DNA of 64,000 bases. Origin: Panonychus citri (Eukaryota > Arthropoda > Arachnida > Trombidiformes > Tetranychidae). Shown in pieces: positions 1 through 11,281 of this stretch. The notes beneath the pieces are model-generated. The model was not told the origin of the DNA, searched no databases, and saw only the letters and a program-made list of their open reading frames with translations. Numbering within the stretch: the first letter of the stretch is position 1; each line of letters starts with the position of its first letter. Made by a program: the position numbers and the translations under genes. The stretch covers positions 1,488,001 through 1,552,000 of the forward strand of contig NW_026515509.1 in assembly GCF_014898815.1 (NCBI RefSeq), written 5' to 3'.

Positions 1-3000
1 AGTTGTTAAAACTCACCCTGACAGTTGAAAACAGTTAACAATATTGTTAACACAATTAATTTTTACAATTAATTGAAAGAGGAAATAAATTGTTTAAACT
101 TTTCTGTACAATCTTAATGTTGTTTCCGGGAAAAAAATTGTCTACTTGATAATAATGATAAATATCTAATGGTTATCATGGGAAAGGATGAAAATTCAAC
201 TCTCCCTGAAAAAAGTTCAAGATATTATCATGAATTTTTGTTCCATTTGTTTGTAGTCATCAATTTTGTCTCTCTCTCTCTCTCTCAAGGCATGATAACG
301 GTAAATTTCAAGTCTCCATCGGATGAAATATGAATCAATGTGATACAATTATGTTTGTATTTGACAATTGGACATGAAAAATGATTCCAATCAATAAAAT
401 TGGTGATGAAAACAAAAAAAAGTTGTTGATCAAATTTGATTTTCTAACAATTTATTTCATCATTTAATTACATCTCTCCAATAACTTAAATGATTAATGA
501 TTAAGTTAATTGTAGAATGAAACAACTTAATCTTCTAATAGTAACTGTAATCATCTTCATCATGTAATATCTTAAAATGAGCTCAAATTGTTCAGTGAGA
601 GATAAAAACATTTCTATCAACATGATGATTGGAAATTCAGGTTTCAAGTTTCAATTAATTTCCAATGAGAACTTTTTTTCTCCTTTTCCTTGTGATCTTT
701 TCGTTTTGTTCAGAACTTTTCTCTCTCTCTCTCTCTCTCTCACTAACTCACTCAATCTAATAGTTCGAAGCCAATCGATTTACTTGTTTCAACTCACGAT
801 TCATGTTCAACTTTTTTCTTCCATGATGATGTTTTCATCTTCTTCTTCATCATCATGCTACTGGATAACAATGATGATGATTTTTTTTACAAGAAGAAAA
901 GTAAAAAAAAAATCTTCAGATAAAACTGATGATTCCAAGATGAACCCTAGAGAGATTCTTGAATCAATATTGACAGAAATGAAGAAACTTTAATTTCAAA
1001 AGATGATAATGGCTAAAGATGATAAGTAAATGGACTTGGATGATAATGATGATGACAATTTGGTGTAAATTAGTTTACTATCATCATCATCACTTTCATC
1101 AATGACTGAGAATACAAAATAGCCTCAAGTTTCAGATGGAAACAACAACAAAAAAAAAGGGATAAGGTTAATGATGATTAAGATTCTGAATGTTATGATG
1201 AAACATCAAAAGGATGAAGATACTTGGATGGTGATGATAATTCAATCGATACCATGGATGACAAACTAAGTGTAACTTGAATAGAAAGTAATTGTGATCA
1301 ACAAACAACAACATTGAATACATGAGGATATTATCGTTTACTTTTCAGAACTTTGAGAAAAAAAAAATTCCTTCCAAATGATGATCACTAATCATGCGTT
1401 CACAAAGCTAACTAGATGATAATGATGATAAGAGAGAGAAAATTTTTTCATCTCTTCCTGGTGATAGAGAAAAATTATCCTCATCTTCATCGCGTAAGAG
1501 CCAATAAACAATGAAATTGCATCAATTTAAAAGCCTCATCATCCTGAGAATCAATTTTTTCTGTATCATCACTTTGATCATCATCCTTAATTTGTAACAT
1601 CACCCAAAGTCTCACTATCTTCATTATTATCACTCATACTTTCATCATTAGCAGCTTCATGATGATGATGAAAAAAATAGTAATAATCTCAAGTAGCTGA
1701 TCTCATCATCATTTGAAATATAATCATAACCTCTTGTCTTATATTGAGAAGCAAAAAATTATTAATATACATCAACTTGATCATTGAACATAAAAAAAAA
1801 GTTTTCGAAAAAGAAAAAAAGTTCTGATCATGATTCAGTTGATAAAATTGATTAAAAATGAATGAAACTTGGTCAATAGAATGGCAAAGTTTTATCTTCA
1901 TGTGATTGGCAATCATGGTGAATGAATTCTGGTGTTACTGGGTGGTTATCATGGTGGTGATGCTGGAGGTGAAGATGGATAAGTAATAATGAAACAAATA
2001 AACTCCCAGTTGAGATTTGAATAATTTATCAATATTATTTATCTTATAATAACTATTCAGTTTATCCTCAGTTTTGTGTTCAGTATTATTATCGTCATGA
2101 TTATCATATTTATCTGAATAAATATAATCATGAATAATAAATTTCTACCTGTTTTCTTAAATTAACTCTTATCCATGACATTTTTTGTCACCATAATTAT
2201 CATGGCAGAATTGGAATTGACTTGGAAAAATGTTCATCCAACAACGATAATACTAATGTAAGTATATATATTATCAATTCCAAGGAAATGTTGATGATAA
2301 TTCATTTGATTTTGTTTTCTGTTTCCAGAGGAAAATTTTAATAACAATTTTCAAATTGTGACTTTTTTGTTCAACTTAATTTGTGAATTCATTTTCTTCA
2401 CTTTTCATGATAATTTAATACAAGAGAAAAGGTTAATTGTTTCAATAGTTATTTTCTGTCAAGTAAAAACTTTATTATTACAATTAAAATGTTAGAATAA
2501 TATTTATCATCCTTGGTTCTTATTATTATCATGTTCTGTTTGGTGAAAAATGAATTCTTGATTCAAGAATTTTAAAAATTTCTCTTGAAAAATTATTCTC
2601 ATTGTATTCAAGATAACTGAATATCTTGTTTAGTTGTTGTATGTTTACTTTAGTATCATGAATGTTTAGGTTGTTCAGGAAAAATTGAGTTCGAACTTTT
2701 TTTTCTTCTTCTTCTTCGAAATAACAAAAAGAAAAGAAGAAAATTCCTAAAAAAACAGATTCACTAAACTTTTATCTTCCATCATGCTTATGCTGATTAT
2801 TATCAGAACTTTTTATCTTCCAAGTTAATCTTTTAAAACTGATCGTCATCATGATCGTCATGGAAAATGCTGAGATGAATGTTATTTGTTTGTTAGATCC
2901 TGTTAACAAATAAACTGATTTTCAATATGGAGAAAAGTAAATCATCTTAATCTGTTCATTAAATTTCATGAGACAAAATTTTTCTTCACCCTCATGGTTA

Positions 3001-3641
3001 TCCACACTCTCACTTGAGCCACTTCACCTCCTTAGCATCCGATAAGAGATTCAATTTGATTAAGAAACAAATAAATTGAATAATAATAAGCTTACATATG
3101 ATAATTTGTTGTTCAAACTACAAATTCAATTATGTTTCCATATTAATAATGATAACTGAATTTACCTTTTTCATTTAATTTTTTTTCTTCTTCTTCTCCT
3201 CCTCTTCTTCCCTTCCTGTTTTCTTCATCATTTCCTTTTCCGGTTTTCCATTTTATCATCTTGAAAATTTCTATATTATTTACACATGATTCAAGTTAGA
3301 TGGATTTTCAACTTATCCAACGATTTACATGTGAAAATATCAATCATGAAATTGTTCAGGGAAGAAAAGAAGAGAATATTTTATTTGTTCATTCTGATTT
3401 TTTTTTCTTTTCATGATGAGATTGATTTTACCTTTTCTTTTCTCCATTCAAGATGAACTTCCACTGTTATATAATCTCAATTTATATATACACATTTAGC
3501 TTTGAAATTTTATCTCCCATTGAATTGATGAGAATGATGAATCTTCTTATATGATCATGATAATGATGAATGTTTCAACTTATTTCAACTTCATCTCCTC
3601 TTTTACCTGAGTTTCAATGAAGCGAATATGATAAACATGAA
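1..3641. other. gene-poor AT-rich spacer or intron
   Basis: No supported gene. The stretch is dominated by ATGATG/ATCATC-type simple sequence, short CT runs (for example 721-741) and AT-rich unique DNA. The longest open frame (577-993, + strand, starting with ATG) is a low-complexity Ser/Met-rich translation of these repeats with no recognisable domain, and I do not call it. The stretch may be intron of the reverse-strand gene whose first exon is at 16886-16980; that is inference. Confidence 0.6.
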
Positions 3642-3652
3642 CCCAATCAACA
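3642..3652 (+). repeat. left terminal inverted repeat of transposon
   Basis: CCCAATCAACA, exactly complementary to 10069-10079. It is preceded by AA, as the right end is followed by AA. Confidence 0.55.
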
Positions 3653-3657
3653 GTTCC

Positions 3658-3763
3658 GATTCACAACTGATTCAAAAAGAAGGCAGAAATGACCAAAATG
3701 AATCAGTTTGGAATCGGATGATTTTTGAATTGTACTGAAAGATTGATGATTCTTTAACGATTC
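3658..3763. repeat. left subterminal GATTC array
   Basis: Six GATTC/GAATC pentamers in about 105 bp, arranged as three pairs each spaced exactly 11 bp: 3658/3669 (direct), 3700/3711 (inverted) and 3748/3759 (direct). The last continues as GATTCAAAAGTG, which recurs at the right end (10018-10029). Probable transposase-binding sites, by analogy with CACTA subterminal repeats. Confidence 0.6.
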
Positions 3764-4123
3764 AAAAGTGGATTTTATGTTTCTAATTTTTGAGGAATTA
3801 GAATGAAGTAAATTCAGCTTGAAAATGCAGAAAAAATGGAAATTTTGTCAAATTTCTCGCTAATTATAGAAAGTTTTTAGATTCAGAATTCTGAGAATAA
3901 TAGCTGAGATGTTTCTAGCCTATTTTAATAGACTTTCGCAAATGTTTTGAATTATATTTTACCAGATTCTATTTTTTTGCAAAAAGTTTAATGTCAGAAT
4001 TCAGAAAATTACAAATTTATTGATTAATGAAATATTAAATTGTCTTAGAAAAAAGTCAAAAAATCAAAAGAATCTTAAATTCGTGAAAATAGAATTTTGT
4101 CTTTCGAGATTCAAAATCTCTAT

Positions 4124-6145
4124 TTAAATGAAACAATTCACATCCCAAATATCATCTTCATCATCTTCCTTTTCTTCATTATCGCTATTCGTTGTATTAT
4201 TTATTTTCCCAATACTATTTTTCGAGCAAAGTGCTTTGGAAATGCTGACACGAATTTTATTTTCTTGATCTTCAGTGTATTCCATGATTCCAGACTTTCG
4301 AAGAATATGCTCTATAGAAAATGAATTTTCAAGGAATATGGAAATTAATTAATGGAAAATTGGGATTCATCATAAAATTTTGTAAACTAAATTGACTTAC
4401 CAACTAAAGAATTAACTCTTTTATGACCTCGAATTATATTGAAATTACCTTGTCCAGGTAACTCAAAAGGGTCAACATATCCAAAAATAAAAGGAAGTGG
4501 ACGCTTCTTTTTCCTATCATGACCTGATTCTAGAATCTCTTCAGTTTCTTCTTTGTCATAGCTTTTCTTACCAATGGTTGCATTTGCATAGTAATTTTCG
4601 GGAAAACAAATTTTCACAAGCTGGTATGCAAATGAACAAGGCTTTTTTGGCTTTGATCTCTTGACAGCGATTTCATATTTATTCAGATCTAATTCTAGTT
4701 CACCTTCCAGGAAAATTCGTTGTTTCTTTTCCTTCTTGTAAGTTTTATCTTCTTGTATTACTATGGTAGTAGCAATCTCATCCCTGGAATCTTTATCTAG
4801 AATCAACGAAACTTGAAATAGAATGTCAATTATTTCCATGATTGTTGCTCCATTTGGATCAAATGATGAGAGAACTTTCTTCTTCTCTTGTATAGAATCA
4901 ACTTTCACTCTAAGATTTGATAGTAATTCCAAGCGATCCTTCGTTTTATGATTACATTTACATCCAGAATCTTTGCTAGAATTTTCACTATTTTCGTCAC
5001 TATCTTTATTGAATGAACTTGTTTGCAGCGAGTTATTAGGCGATTGACTCTTCCCAGTTTCACTTTCCATTGAAATTGAATTTTGAGATTGAAACTGAGA
5101 TTCTTTCAAAGTAGAAAGAAAAGCTTGAATCTCATCATCACTTTCCAGTAGAGTTTGTTGTGGTGATTCCAGTGAGCTTCCAAGTGGCTCATGTGTTAAA
5201 GAAAATTTCCATCTACCGTTTCCATGAAGTTTTTTACAATCAGCCCATTCGGAATTAATTTTTCTATTTTTTTCCAAGCATGTTTTCAAATCGAGAGGAG
5301 TTTCTAAAAGAAAATTTTAATATTAATTTCAGTTTTCACAATAACATTGAATAGAATCTTACCTGCGACAGCTATAATTTGTCCAACAACATTGTATTTA
5401 CCAGCTCTTAGTCTGAAGAAATTATTTAATACATCGAAATAATCATTGAAAGGTAAATCGAATCCAATATCTACGAATGTCGAATTACGATTTCACTAGC
5501 TGATGATTTAGAAGTGGGCGCTTTAGACGTAGACGGTGTACCTTTTCCTTTGTCAATCTTTTTCTTGATTTCCACTTTTTTCAGAATTTCAGAGAAATCC
5601 GATTGTGATGTAAATGGTAATTCATCGGCTTGAAATCTCTCGATATTAATATTCTCGACAAATATCCAGTTAGTCATAGCTCTCACCATATTTTTCAATT
5701 TCATTTCTCTAGCATTACTAACCAGAAACTTGAAATTTTGAAAGAGATCCGCTGAATCCTCTGAAAGTGCAAAAGAAATAATTTTTGAGTAAAAAATTAA
5801 ATTGAATTAATTTCTAATGAACTTACCAGCTATTATCATAGCTAATCCAAATAATGGTGCACAACCAGGAATTAGAATCTTGATTAGATTCTTTCTTGTG
5901 TAGACCATATTTTTGAGATCTTTCGGAATGTTTTCGTTGGAAGTCTTGAAACACACTGTAACACATTTTTCTTTCAATTCTGGGTCTTCGATTCTTATAA
6001 AAGCACCGATAATCTTTTCAGACATTTTCAATTTGAATAAACAGCCAAGTAAAGTTGATTGATTTGTTAAATTTTTCTTTTTCGTTGAACTCTTAGATTT
6101 TTTCACATTAAAAGTGTAAACTTTTCTTCTAGAACACAATTCCAT
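4124..6145 (-). CDS. transposon-borne accessory protein, five exons, function unknown
   Basis: I do not recognise the family. The model, in transcription order, is 6145-5827, 5760-5542, 5470-5363, 5303-4401 and 4311-4124 (stop). All introns are 50-89 bp with GT-AG ends in phase 1, and the sum is a multiple of three, giving about 578 residues. The start is the ATG at 6145. The exon 2 donor (5541) is the least certain: it was chosen because it alone joins in frame to exon 3. The product has a basic Lys/Ser-rich N-terminus, a globular N-terminal part, a Ser/Asn/Glu-rich linker near the middle (around 5040-5160), a conserved-looking block (around 4440-4700) and an acidic Glu/Asp-rich tail. It is transcribed divergently from the transposase and lies inside the element, so it may play a TnpA-like DNA-binding role; that is inference. 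Confidence 0.6.
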
Positions 6146-6518
6146 GTACACAGGATAAAAAAGAAAATAAAATGGAGCACATTTTGCTAGAAATGTGATT
6201 TAAAATTGAAATTTATCTAAAAAGGAAACTGGTTGATAAGAGAAAATAAAATTGACTGATAAAGAGAAAAGAATTTTTTTTAAAAAGAATAGAATTTGAC
6301 GCGCGATTCTGATTGGTCCATTTTCATAGTTACCATGGAAACGCAAATAATTCTTTTCTCTTTAACTCATATGGTAAACACGTTGTTTCTCAATTGTTTA
6401 CTCATTAAAAGAGTTAATCTTTTCAGTCAACATTTAATTAATTTAATTTGTTTCAATTGTTTTAATTAAACATTTTATTATTTAATAATAAAAGTCAATT
6501 TGTCAAGTGATTAATATA
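6146..6518. promoter_or_regulatory. bidirectional promoter between transposon genes
   Basis: A 373-bp gap separates the start codons of the two divergent genes. It contains an inverted CCAAT box (ATTGG at 6312-6316) and GTTACCATGGAAAC at 6329-6342, close to the RFX X-box consensus. Promoter role is inferred from position. Confidence 0.45.
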
Positions 6519-8927
6519 ATGACTTCTAATCGAAATGCAAGTCGTAAAAAACGCTCGGAAAATCATCAACAACAATCACTCTATTTATACAATCTTCCCA
6601 ATCATGATGATTCTGATTCTATAAACGATGAATTGGAAAATCAACAATCTATTGAAACCGAAAGTGTTTCCAATCGTAGCAATGTTTCCAGTGTTTCAAT
6701 GGAATCTGATCGATTGCAAATTATTTGCACAGAGCCAAGTTTCTCGGAATATTGTGATGTACTTGTTTCAACTCTCCTCTCATTCAATGGGTTTAGTTTA
6801 AGCTCTGTGATCAACACAGTGAATCTTTTCAACTGTATCTCAGAAAGATTTTCTAGTGACCCAATCATTATTCCAAGTGTCCGATATTATTGGGAGAGTA
6901 GAGCTAAGGAAAGTGATTTAAGTGTATATTTGCTTTGTGAAAAGAACCATTCTCATGGCCCCTACAAAGGAGAGCCGAAACTCTATGAGCCTTATGAGTG
7001 TCAAGATCAAATAGTTCCTGCTACAATTGAAAATGGAAAATATTTCATTCATTTGCCCCTGAGATCCCAGCTTGAGAACATTCTCGAAATTCTGCCAGAA
7101 AATTGTTGGATTTCTGATTCGACCGTTAATGATGTTTGCAATTCGAATCTTGCAAGAAAGATACAACAAACAACAACTTCGCACGGAATTTCAAAATTCA
7201 CGTTAACTCTTCATGCAGATGAAATATCAGTTGGAAAAAGCTCTTCAGAAAAAATTTTCCCAATTTTCATATCTCTAAATGACTTGAAACTTGAATTTAG
7301 AAAAAAATTTTTCTTTTTGGTTGGAATTTTCGTTGGCAAAAATAAGCCACCAGTGGAGTGTTTCTTGGGCCCAATATGTGATGAGCTGGAATCACTTTCT
7401 ATTGATCCTATTTCTTGGGAAAATAAACTTTCAACTTTCCATCTTATTGGATTGATCGCAGACGCTCCCATGAGAGCTTATCTTAGAAACGTCAAGCAAT
7501 ACAATCACATAAATGGGTGTGATTGGTGCCTTGTAGAGGCTTCAACAATTAATGGTGCGAGATTTTTTCCTAACCAAACAAGAAATGAATTACAAAGAGT
7601 CAAAAGAAAAAAACAAGACTTTCTAGATTTCAAGAACTATCTGGAAAATTCTTTCTCTGAAAATGTGCCTGTTCAAAATCCAAGATTCCGAGGTTTGAGT
7701 GGAATTTCACCGTTGCTAAAATTAAGTGATTTTGATCTAGTCGATGGTGTTGTAGTTGAACCTATGCATGCAATCAGCTTAGGTGTCTTCAGAAATTTAC
7801 TCATGAAAGGTTTATTGGTTTTGGATTCTAACCAAATACGAGATTCATCGATTCGAAAAGCTCATTTCAAGCAAATATTCAACTCTAGAATAATGTCTAT
7901 ACAAGTTCCAACTGAGTTCACTAGAGCTCCTAGAGAATTGGATCATACCAAGTATTGGAAATCGAATGAATTTGATTCTTTTCTTTGCTACTTTTTCTTC
8001 ACCACTGCGCAAGGATTATTGACTTCGAAAGTTTTGCATCATACAATGGCACTATCTCGACTTTACTATTTGGCACATTCTGGCAGTGGAAATTCAACAG
8101 AAATCGAAGAGATAAGAAATATGGTTGAAGAAGTGCAGAAAGGATTCTCAGTGTTATATGGACCCACTTTCCTCTCTTATAACCTTCACATATTGACTCA
8201 TTTGGCTGATTCAATTGTTAATCTTGGCCCTAACTGCAATATGTCTTCTTATCCTCTGGAAAATAGAATGGGTCAGCTAAAGAAGAAAGTTCACCGCTTT
8301 TATAAAATTGGATCATCGTTGGTTAGATTTTTTGCAGCAGATTCTAAATTCGAAGAAAATAAGATCAAATATCTTGAGAAATGGAATTTAACTGCCAGAG
8401 AACGAAAGTTTTTCTCATTACAATCAGATGGGCACGAATTCACAACAATCCCTGACAATTATACAACATTAGAAACCAGACATAGAGTTTCTCGTCTTCT
8501 GAAGTCAAATATTGCTTCTTGTCAAAACATAACAATCGAAAACTCAAGATTCTTCAAAACAATCAAATTCGATAGAATTAGATTCTCAACTTTTCACTAT
8601 TGCACCGGGAAGAGAAGAGATGATTCAAAAATCAAAGGCAATGATGGCTTTTTCTATTGTATCAACCAAATCATTGGATACAACGATCAATTTTTCTTCT
8701 GCTGTAAACGTTACATAACAAAAACCGTGAAATTGGATTTCAGAGGATTCACGGGAAATTGCTCGTTTGAATTAGAAAATATTCATTCAATAAAAAAGAC
8801 GTCGGAAGATTCAATAGTCTTGGAAAGATCAGAAATTACTTCGAAAGTCATCTTGGTAAAATCAACAACATTCAGTCACAGATATAATTCTGATTTCATT
8901 GTGGAAATTTTTCTGAAAAATAAATAG
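6519..8927 (+). CDS. CMC (CACTA/EnSpm-like) transposase
   Basis: Intact 802-residue frame, starting at the first ATG (6519) after an upstream GTG. The C-terminal two thirds matches animal CACTA/EnSpm-like transposases. It has HADEIS with Asp near residue 234, then IADAPMRAYL with the second Asp near 314. A CxxC pair (GCDWC near 333-336) follows, which is the zinc-like insertion typical of CMC enzymes after the second catalytic Asp. A VEPMH motif lies near 415 and YPLENRMG, with a candidate catalytic Glu, near 580. The N-terminal 70 residues are Ser/Asn/Glu-rich. It would act in the nucleus, binding the element ends and cutting and joining DNA. No stops or frameshifts interrupt it, so the copy looks potentially active. 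Assignment to CMC is fairly sure; the exact catalytic residues are inferred from spacing. Confidence 0.82.
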   Translation: MTSNRNASRKKRSENHQQQSLYLYNLPNHDDSDSINDELENQQSIETESVSNRSNVSSVSMESDRLQIICTEPSFSEYCDVLVSTLLSFNGFSLSSVINTVNLFNCISERFSSDPIIIPSVRYYWESRAKESDLSVYLLCEKNHSHGPYKGEPKLYEPYECQDQIVPATIENGKYFIHLPLRSQLENILEILPENCWISDSTVNDVCNSNLARKIQQTTTSHGISKFTLTLHADEISVGKSSSEKIFPIFISLNDLKLEFRKKFFFLVGIFVGKNKPPVECFLGPICDELESLSIDPISWENKLSTFHLIGLIADAPMRAYLRNVKQYNHINGCDWCLVEASTINGARFFPNQTRNELQRVKRKKQDFLDFKNYLENSFSENVPVQNPRFRGLSGISPLLKLSDFDLVDGVVVEPMHAISLGVFRNLLMKGLLVLDSNQIRDSSIRKAHFKQIFNSRIMSIQVPTEFTRAPRELDHTKYWKSNEFDSFLCYFFFTTAQGLLTSKVLHHTMALSRLYYLAHSGSGNSTEIEEIRNMVEEVQKGFSVLYGPTFLSYNLHILTHLADSIVNLGPNCNMSSYPLENRMGQLKKKVHRFYKIGSSLVRFFAADSKFEENKIKYLEKWNLTARERKFFSLQSDGHEFTTIPDNYTTLETRHRVSRLLKSNIASCQNITIENSRFFKTIKFDRIRFSTFHYCTGKRRDDSKIKGNDGFFYCINQIIGYNDQFFFCCKRYITKTVKLDFRGFTGNCSFELENIHSIKKTSEDSIVLERSEITSKVILVKSTTFSHRYNSDFIVEIFLKNK

Positions 8928-9156
8928 CCGTTCAAGAAAAACAGCTGTTCGCGCCTCAGAAAATTCGATTCGAATTTTTCACAAAAAAAGCTAATCAACC
9001 TGCCCCAGACGCGTTCGTTGTCATTTTCCACCATTTTGTTTAATTTCTTTTAATTTAGATTACTTTTAATTGTGAAATTTTAATTGTGTCAATTTTCAAC
9101 AATCAAATTTCTTGTGATTAAGTGCAAAGTTGTGAATTTGGGACAATCAAATAAAG

Positions 9157-9260
9157 GTTAGTATAAAGTGTGAATCTTGTGTTAAATCTGTGATTCTATT
9201 TTCCTAAACAAGGTTTTTGATTTTGTTGACATTTTTTTTTTGCTTTTTTGTTTAAATCAG
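9157..9260 (+). other. putative 5' UTR intron of small transposon gene
   Basis: A donor-like ATAAAG|GTTAGT at 9156/9157 and an acceptor AATCAG at 9260 frame a 104-bp intron, five bases before the ATG of the small ORF. This suggests a noncoding first exon around 9040-9156. Confidence 0.45.
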
Positions 9261-9264
9261 AAAA

Positions 9265-9516
9265 ATGGGAAATTCTCTTAACTTTCTCATGTCAAAATTA
9301 TCAATCAATTGTGGCAAAAAGTCAGAAAATCAAAATTTTCAAAAAGAAAGGAAATTTGTTCCAATTTATCAACAAGAATATGATTTTCCAGTTTATATGG
9401 ATTTCGAATTGGACCAAAGCTTGATGGAAATTGATGAAGCATTTGAAAATATCATGGATTATACCATGGAGTTCGAGCTTATGGATTATTCTTTCAGTTC
9501 AATAGGAATCTATTAG
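9265..9516 (+). CDS. small acidic transposon protein, unknown
   Basis: 83-residue ORF starting at ATG 9265 just after a likely splice acceptor. The first third is Ser/Asn/Lys-rich. The rest is strongly acidic and aromatic, with spaced Met-Asp/Glu and Phe-Glu pairs (for example EFELMDYSF near the end), resembling a short acidic activation or interaction segment. It lies inside the transposon, downstream of the transposase and on the same strand. No family is recognised. It could be a third element-encoded protein or a truncated relic. Confidence 0.4.
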   Translation: MGNSLNFLMSKLSINCGKKSENQNFQKERKFVPIYQQEYDFPVYMDFELDQSLMEIDEAFENIMDYTMEFELMDYSFSSIGIY

Positions 9517-9953
9517 AATCAATTACCAAGAATCTCACATTTCCGATTTTCCAATGCCAAGGAATCATGATCTCAATAATCAAAGTCATTCTAATTTTCC
9601 ACCAGTCAGAAAATCTTGCCAAATCAAAGCTTTTTTACTCTTTAAATTTTTCTTTCTATTCTTTTATTTTTATAAACATGAATTCTATATAGTTAGATCT
9701 AATTCTTTCTAACAATTGTTATTTTTCCATGAAATTGTTAATCCATCCAATCAATAATCAAAATATTTTTACTGTTTTCTACTCAAAAAATCTATGATTG
9801 TTTATTTACATACTGAATACTGAATCAGAAACTTGAATAAATCTACTGTTGATTCTTATGAGTTTTTTGTCAACAATCTATTACTTTGAAAGATTTCTAA
9901 TTTCCTAGAAAAAATTCTAATCAAAAATCCAAGAAACAAAGAGAACAGCTATT

Positions 9954-10044
9954 GAATCAGATTTTTCGAATAAGAACCGATTCATTTTTATTTCTGATGC
10001 GTTGTGATTCAGCTTCTGATTCAAAAGTGATTCACTAGCTATTC
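9954..10044. repeat. right subterminal GATTC array
   Basis: Pentamers at 9954 (inverted), 9979, 10006, 10018 and 10029, plus a one-mismatch TATTC at 10040. The last four are spaced 12, 11 and 11 bp. It mirrors the left array and shares GATTCAAAAGTG with it. Confidence 0.6.
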
Positions 10045-10068
10045 AAAGCTGTTCACAAAAAATTGTTA

Positions 10069-10079
10069 TGTTGATTGGG
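10069..10079 (-). repeat. right terminal inverted repeat of transposon
   Basis: TGTTGATTGGG, the exact complement of 3642-3652, followed by AA. Confidence 0.55.
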
Positions 10080-10428
10080 AAGATAGAAATTAAAATGTAT
10101 CGAAATTTGCATGGAGAATAATTTTCTCACTTTTATCATGGTGATTATGATAAAGATGATAATTTATATACCCGATTCACCTGTAAGTTATTTATTCTCA
10201 ATGGATATTAGCTTTGAATTATCTCAGAACACTTGAAAGAAAAAGATTCTTATTTGAAGGTAAGAGTGAAGATAAAAATGAAATGATGATGGAGGATGAG
10301 GAGGGTATGCATGAGTAGGAAGATGAAGAGTTTGCTTTAATATCCTTAAAGTAAGAACTGGATACTTTTACTTTGCTTTCATCTCTCTACTGAGTGGCTC
10401 AGTGAATTGGGAGTAATAATAAACTTCT

Positions 10429-10430
<2 letters not shown>

Positions 10431-10470
<40 letters not shown>
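10431..10470. repeat. (GA)n microsatellite
   Basis: About 20 uninterrupted AG dinucleotides. Confidence 0.95.
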
Positions 10471-10473
<3 letters not shown>

Positions 10474-10863
10474 CTCAATAAACATCCACTGAGCTTCACT
10501 TCTTGATGATGAAAATCTAACATGAGATAAGAACTCATGGTGAAAATGAGCAAAGAACTTTGAAAAAAATATCTAAACAGAAAAAAGAGAGAAAAAACTG
10601 GAATTTTTACCTGAGAATACTAACCTTTTTTTCACCTTCTCTTTTCTTCTTTAACCTTCATCTTCTACTCTCCACCACCACCTCCCTGATCATCGTCATC
10701 TTAATTCAGAGAAAGTAGGGAGAAAGTGAGGTAGAGATAGAAGGGGAGACGAATATCCTTTTCTTTCTGAACAAGAAACATGATGGAGAGAAAAAAGTTC
10801 TGACTCGAAATAAGATTTTCTTCTTAGATATTAACCATCAATCAAATTCTGTTAAACTCAGAG

Positions 10864-10866
<3 letters not shown>

Positions 10867-10898
<32 letters not shown>
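10867..10898. repeat. (GA)n microsatellite
   Basis: About 16 uninterrupted GA dinucleotides. Confidence 0.95.
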
Positions 10899-10901
<3 letters not shown>

Positions 10902-11234
10902 AAAACAGTATTGTGATGAAGATGATGAAGATGAAGAGGTATGAATGATTCTTAGTCATATAAGATGATGAAAAATAAAAGTAAACAGCTGAGAGGATGA
11001 GGAAGAGAAGATGAAAAAAAGATCATCTGTGAGCTTCTCCTTCACTCTTATCATCTTATCATCATGTTTGTAGTTTTTTCATTTTAGAAATTATTTTCCA
11101 GAACCTTTATCTTCAACTTGAGTTTCTACTATTATAAAACTATTTTATCGTTAGAACATTTAAATCCTGAATAATGAATCAATCTAACTCCCTGTTATTA
11201 TCTCATGGGACAAAATAGAGGATGAGAAAACTTT

Positions 11235-11237
<3 letters not shown>

Positions 11238-11277
<40 letters not shown>
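11238..11277. repeat. (CT)n microsatellite
   Basis: About 20 uninterrupted CT dinucleotides. Confidence 0.95.

Positions 11278-11281
<4 letters not shown>

Larger units (their letters stand above)
3642..10079. mobile_element. CACTA/CMC-type (EnSpm-like) DNA transposon
   Basis: About 6.4 kb element. It is bounded by an 11-bp inverted repeat, CCCAATCAACA at 3642-3652 and its complement at 10069-10079, with a matching AA dinucleotide outside each end (3640-3641, 10080-10081) that would fit a 2-bp target duplication. Both ends carry clusters of GATTC/GAATC spaced about 11 bp apart, resembling the subterminal repeats of CACTA elements. Inside are a CMC-like transposase (+), a divergent multi-exon gene (-) and a small third gene (+). 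The short terminal repeat and 2-bp duplication could arise by chance, so the exact ends are less sure than the element. The transposase frame is intact, so the copy may be recent. Confidence 0.72.

Noticed and set aside
577..993. 138-codon ORF near the window start
   Set aside because: Low-complexity translation of ATG/CTT repeats, no domain, no splice or promoter context.
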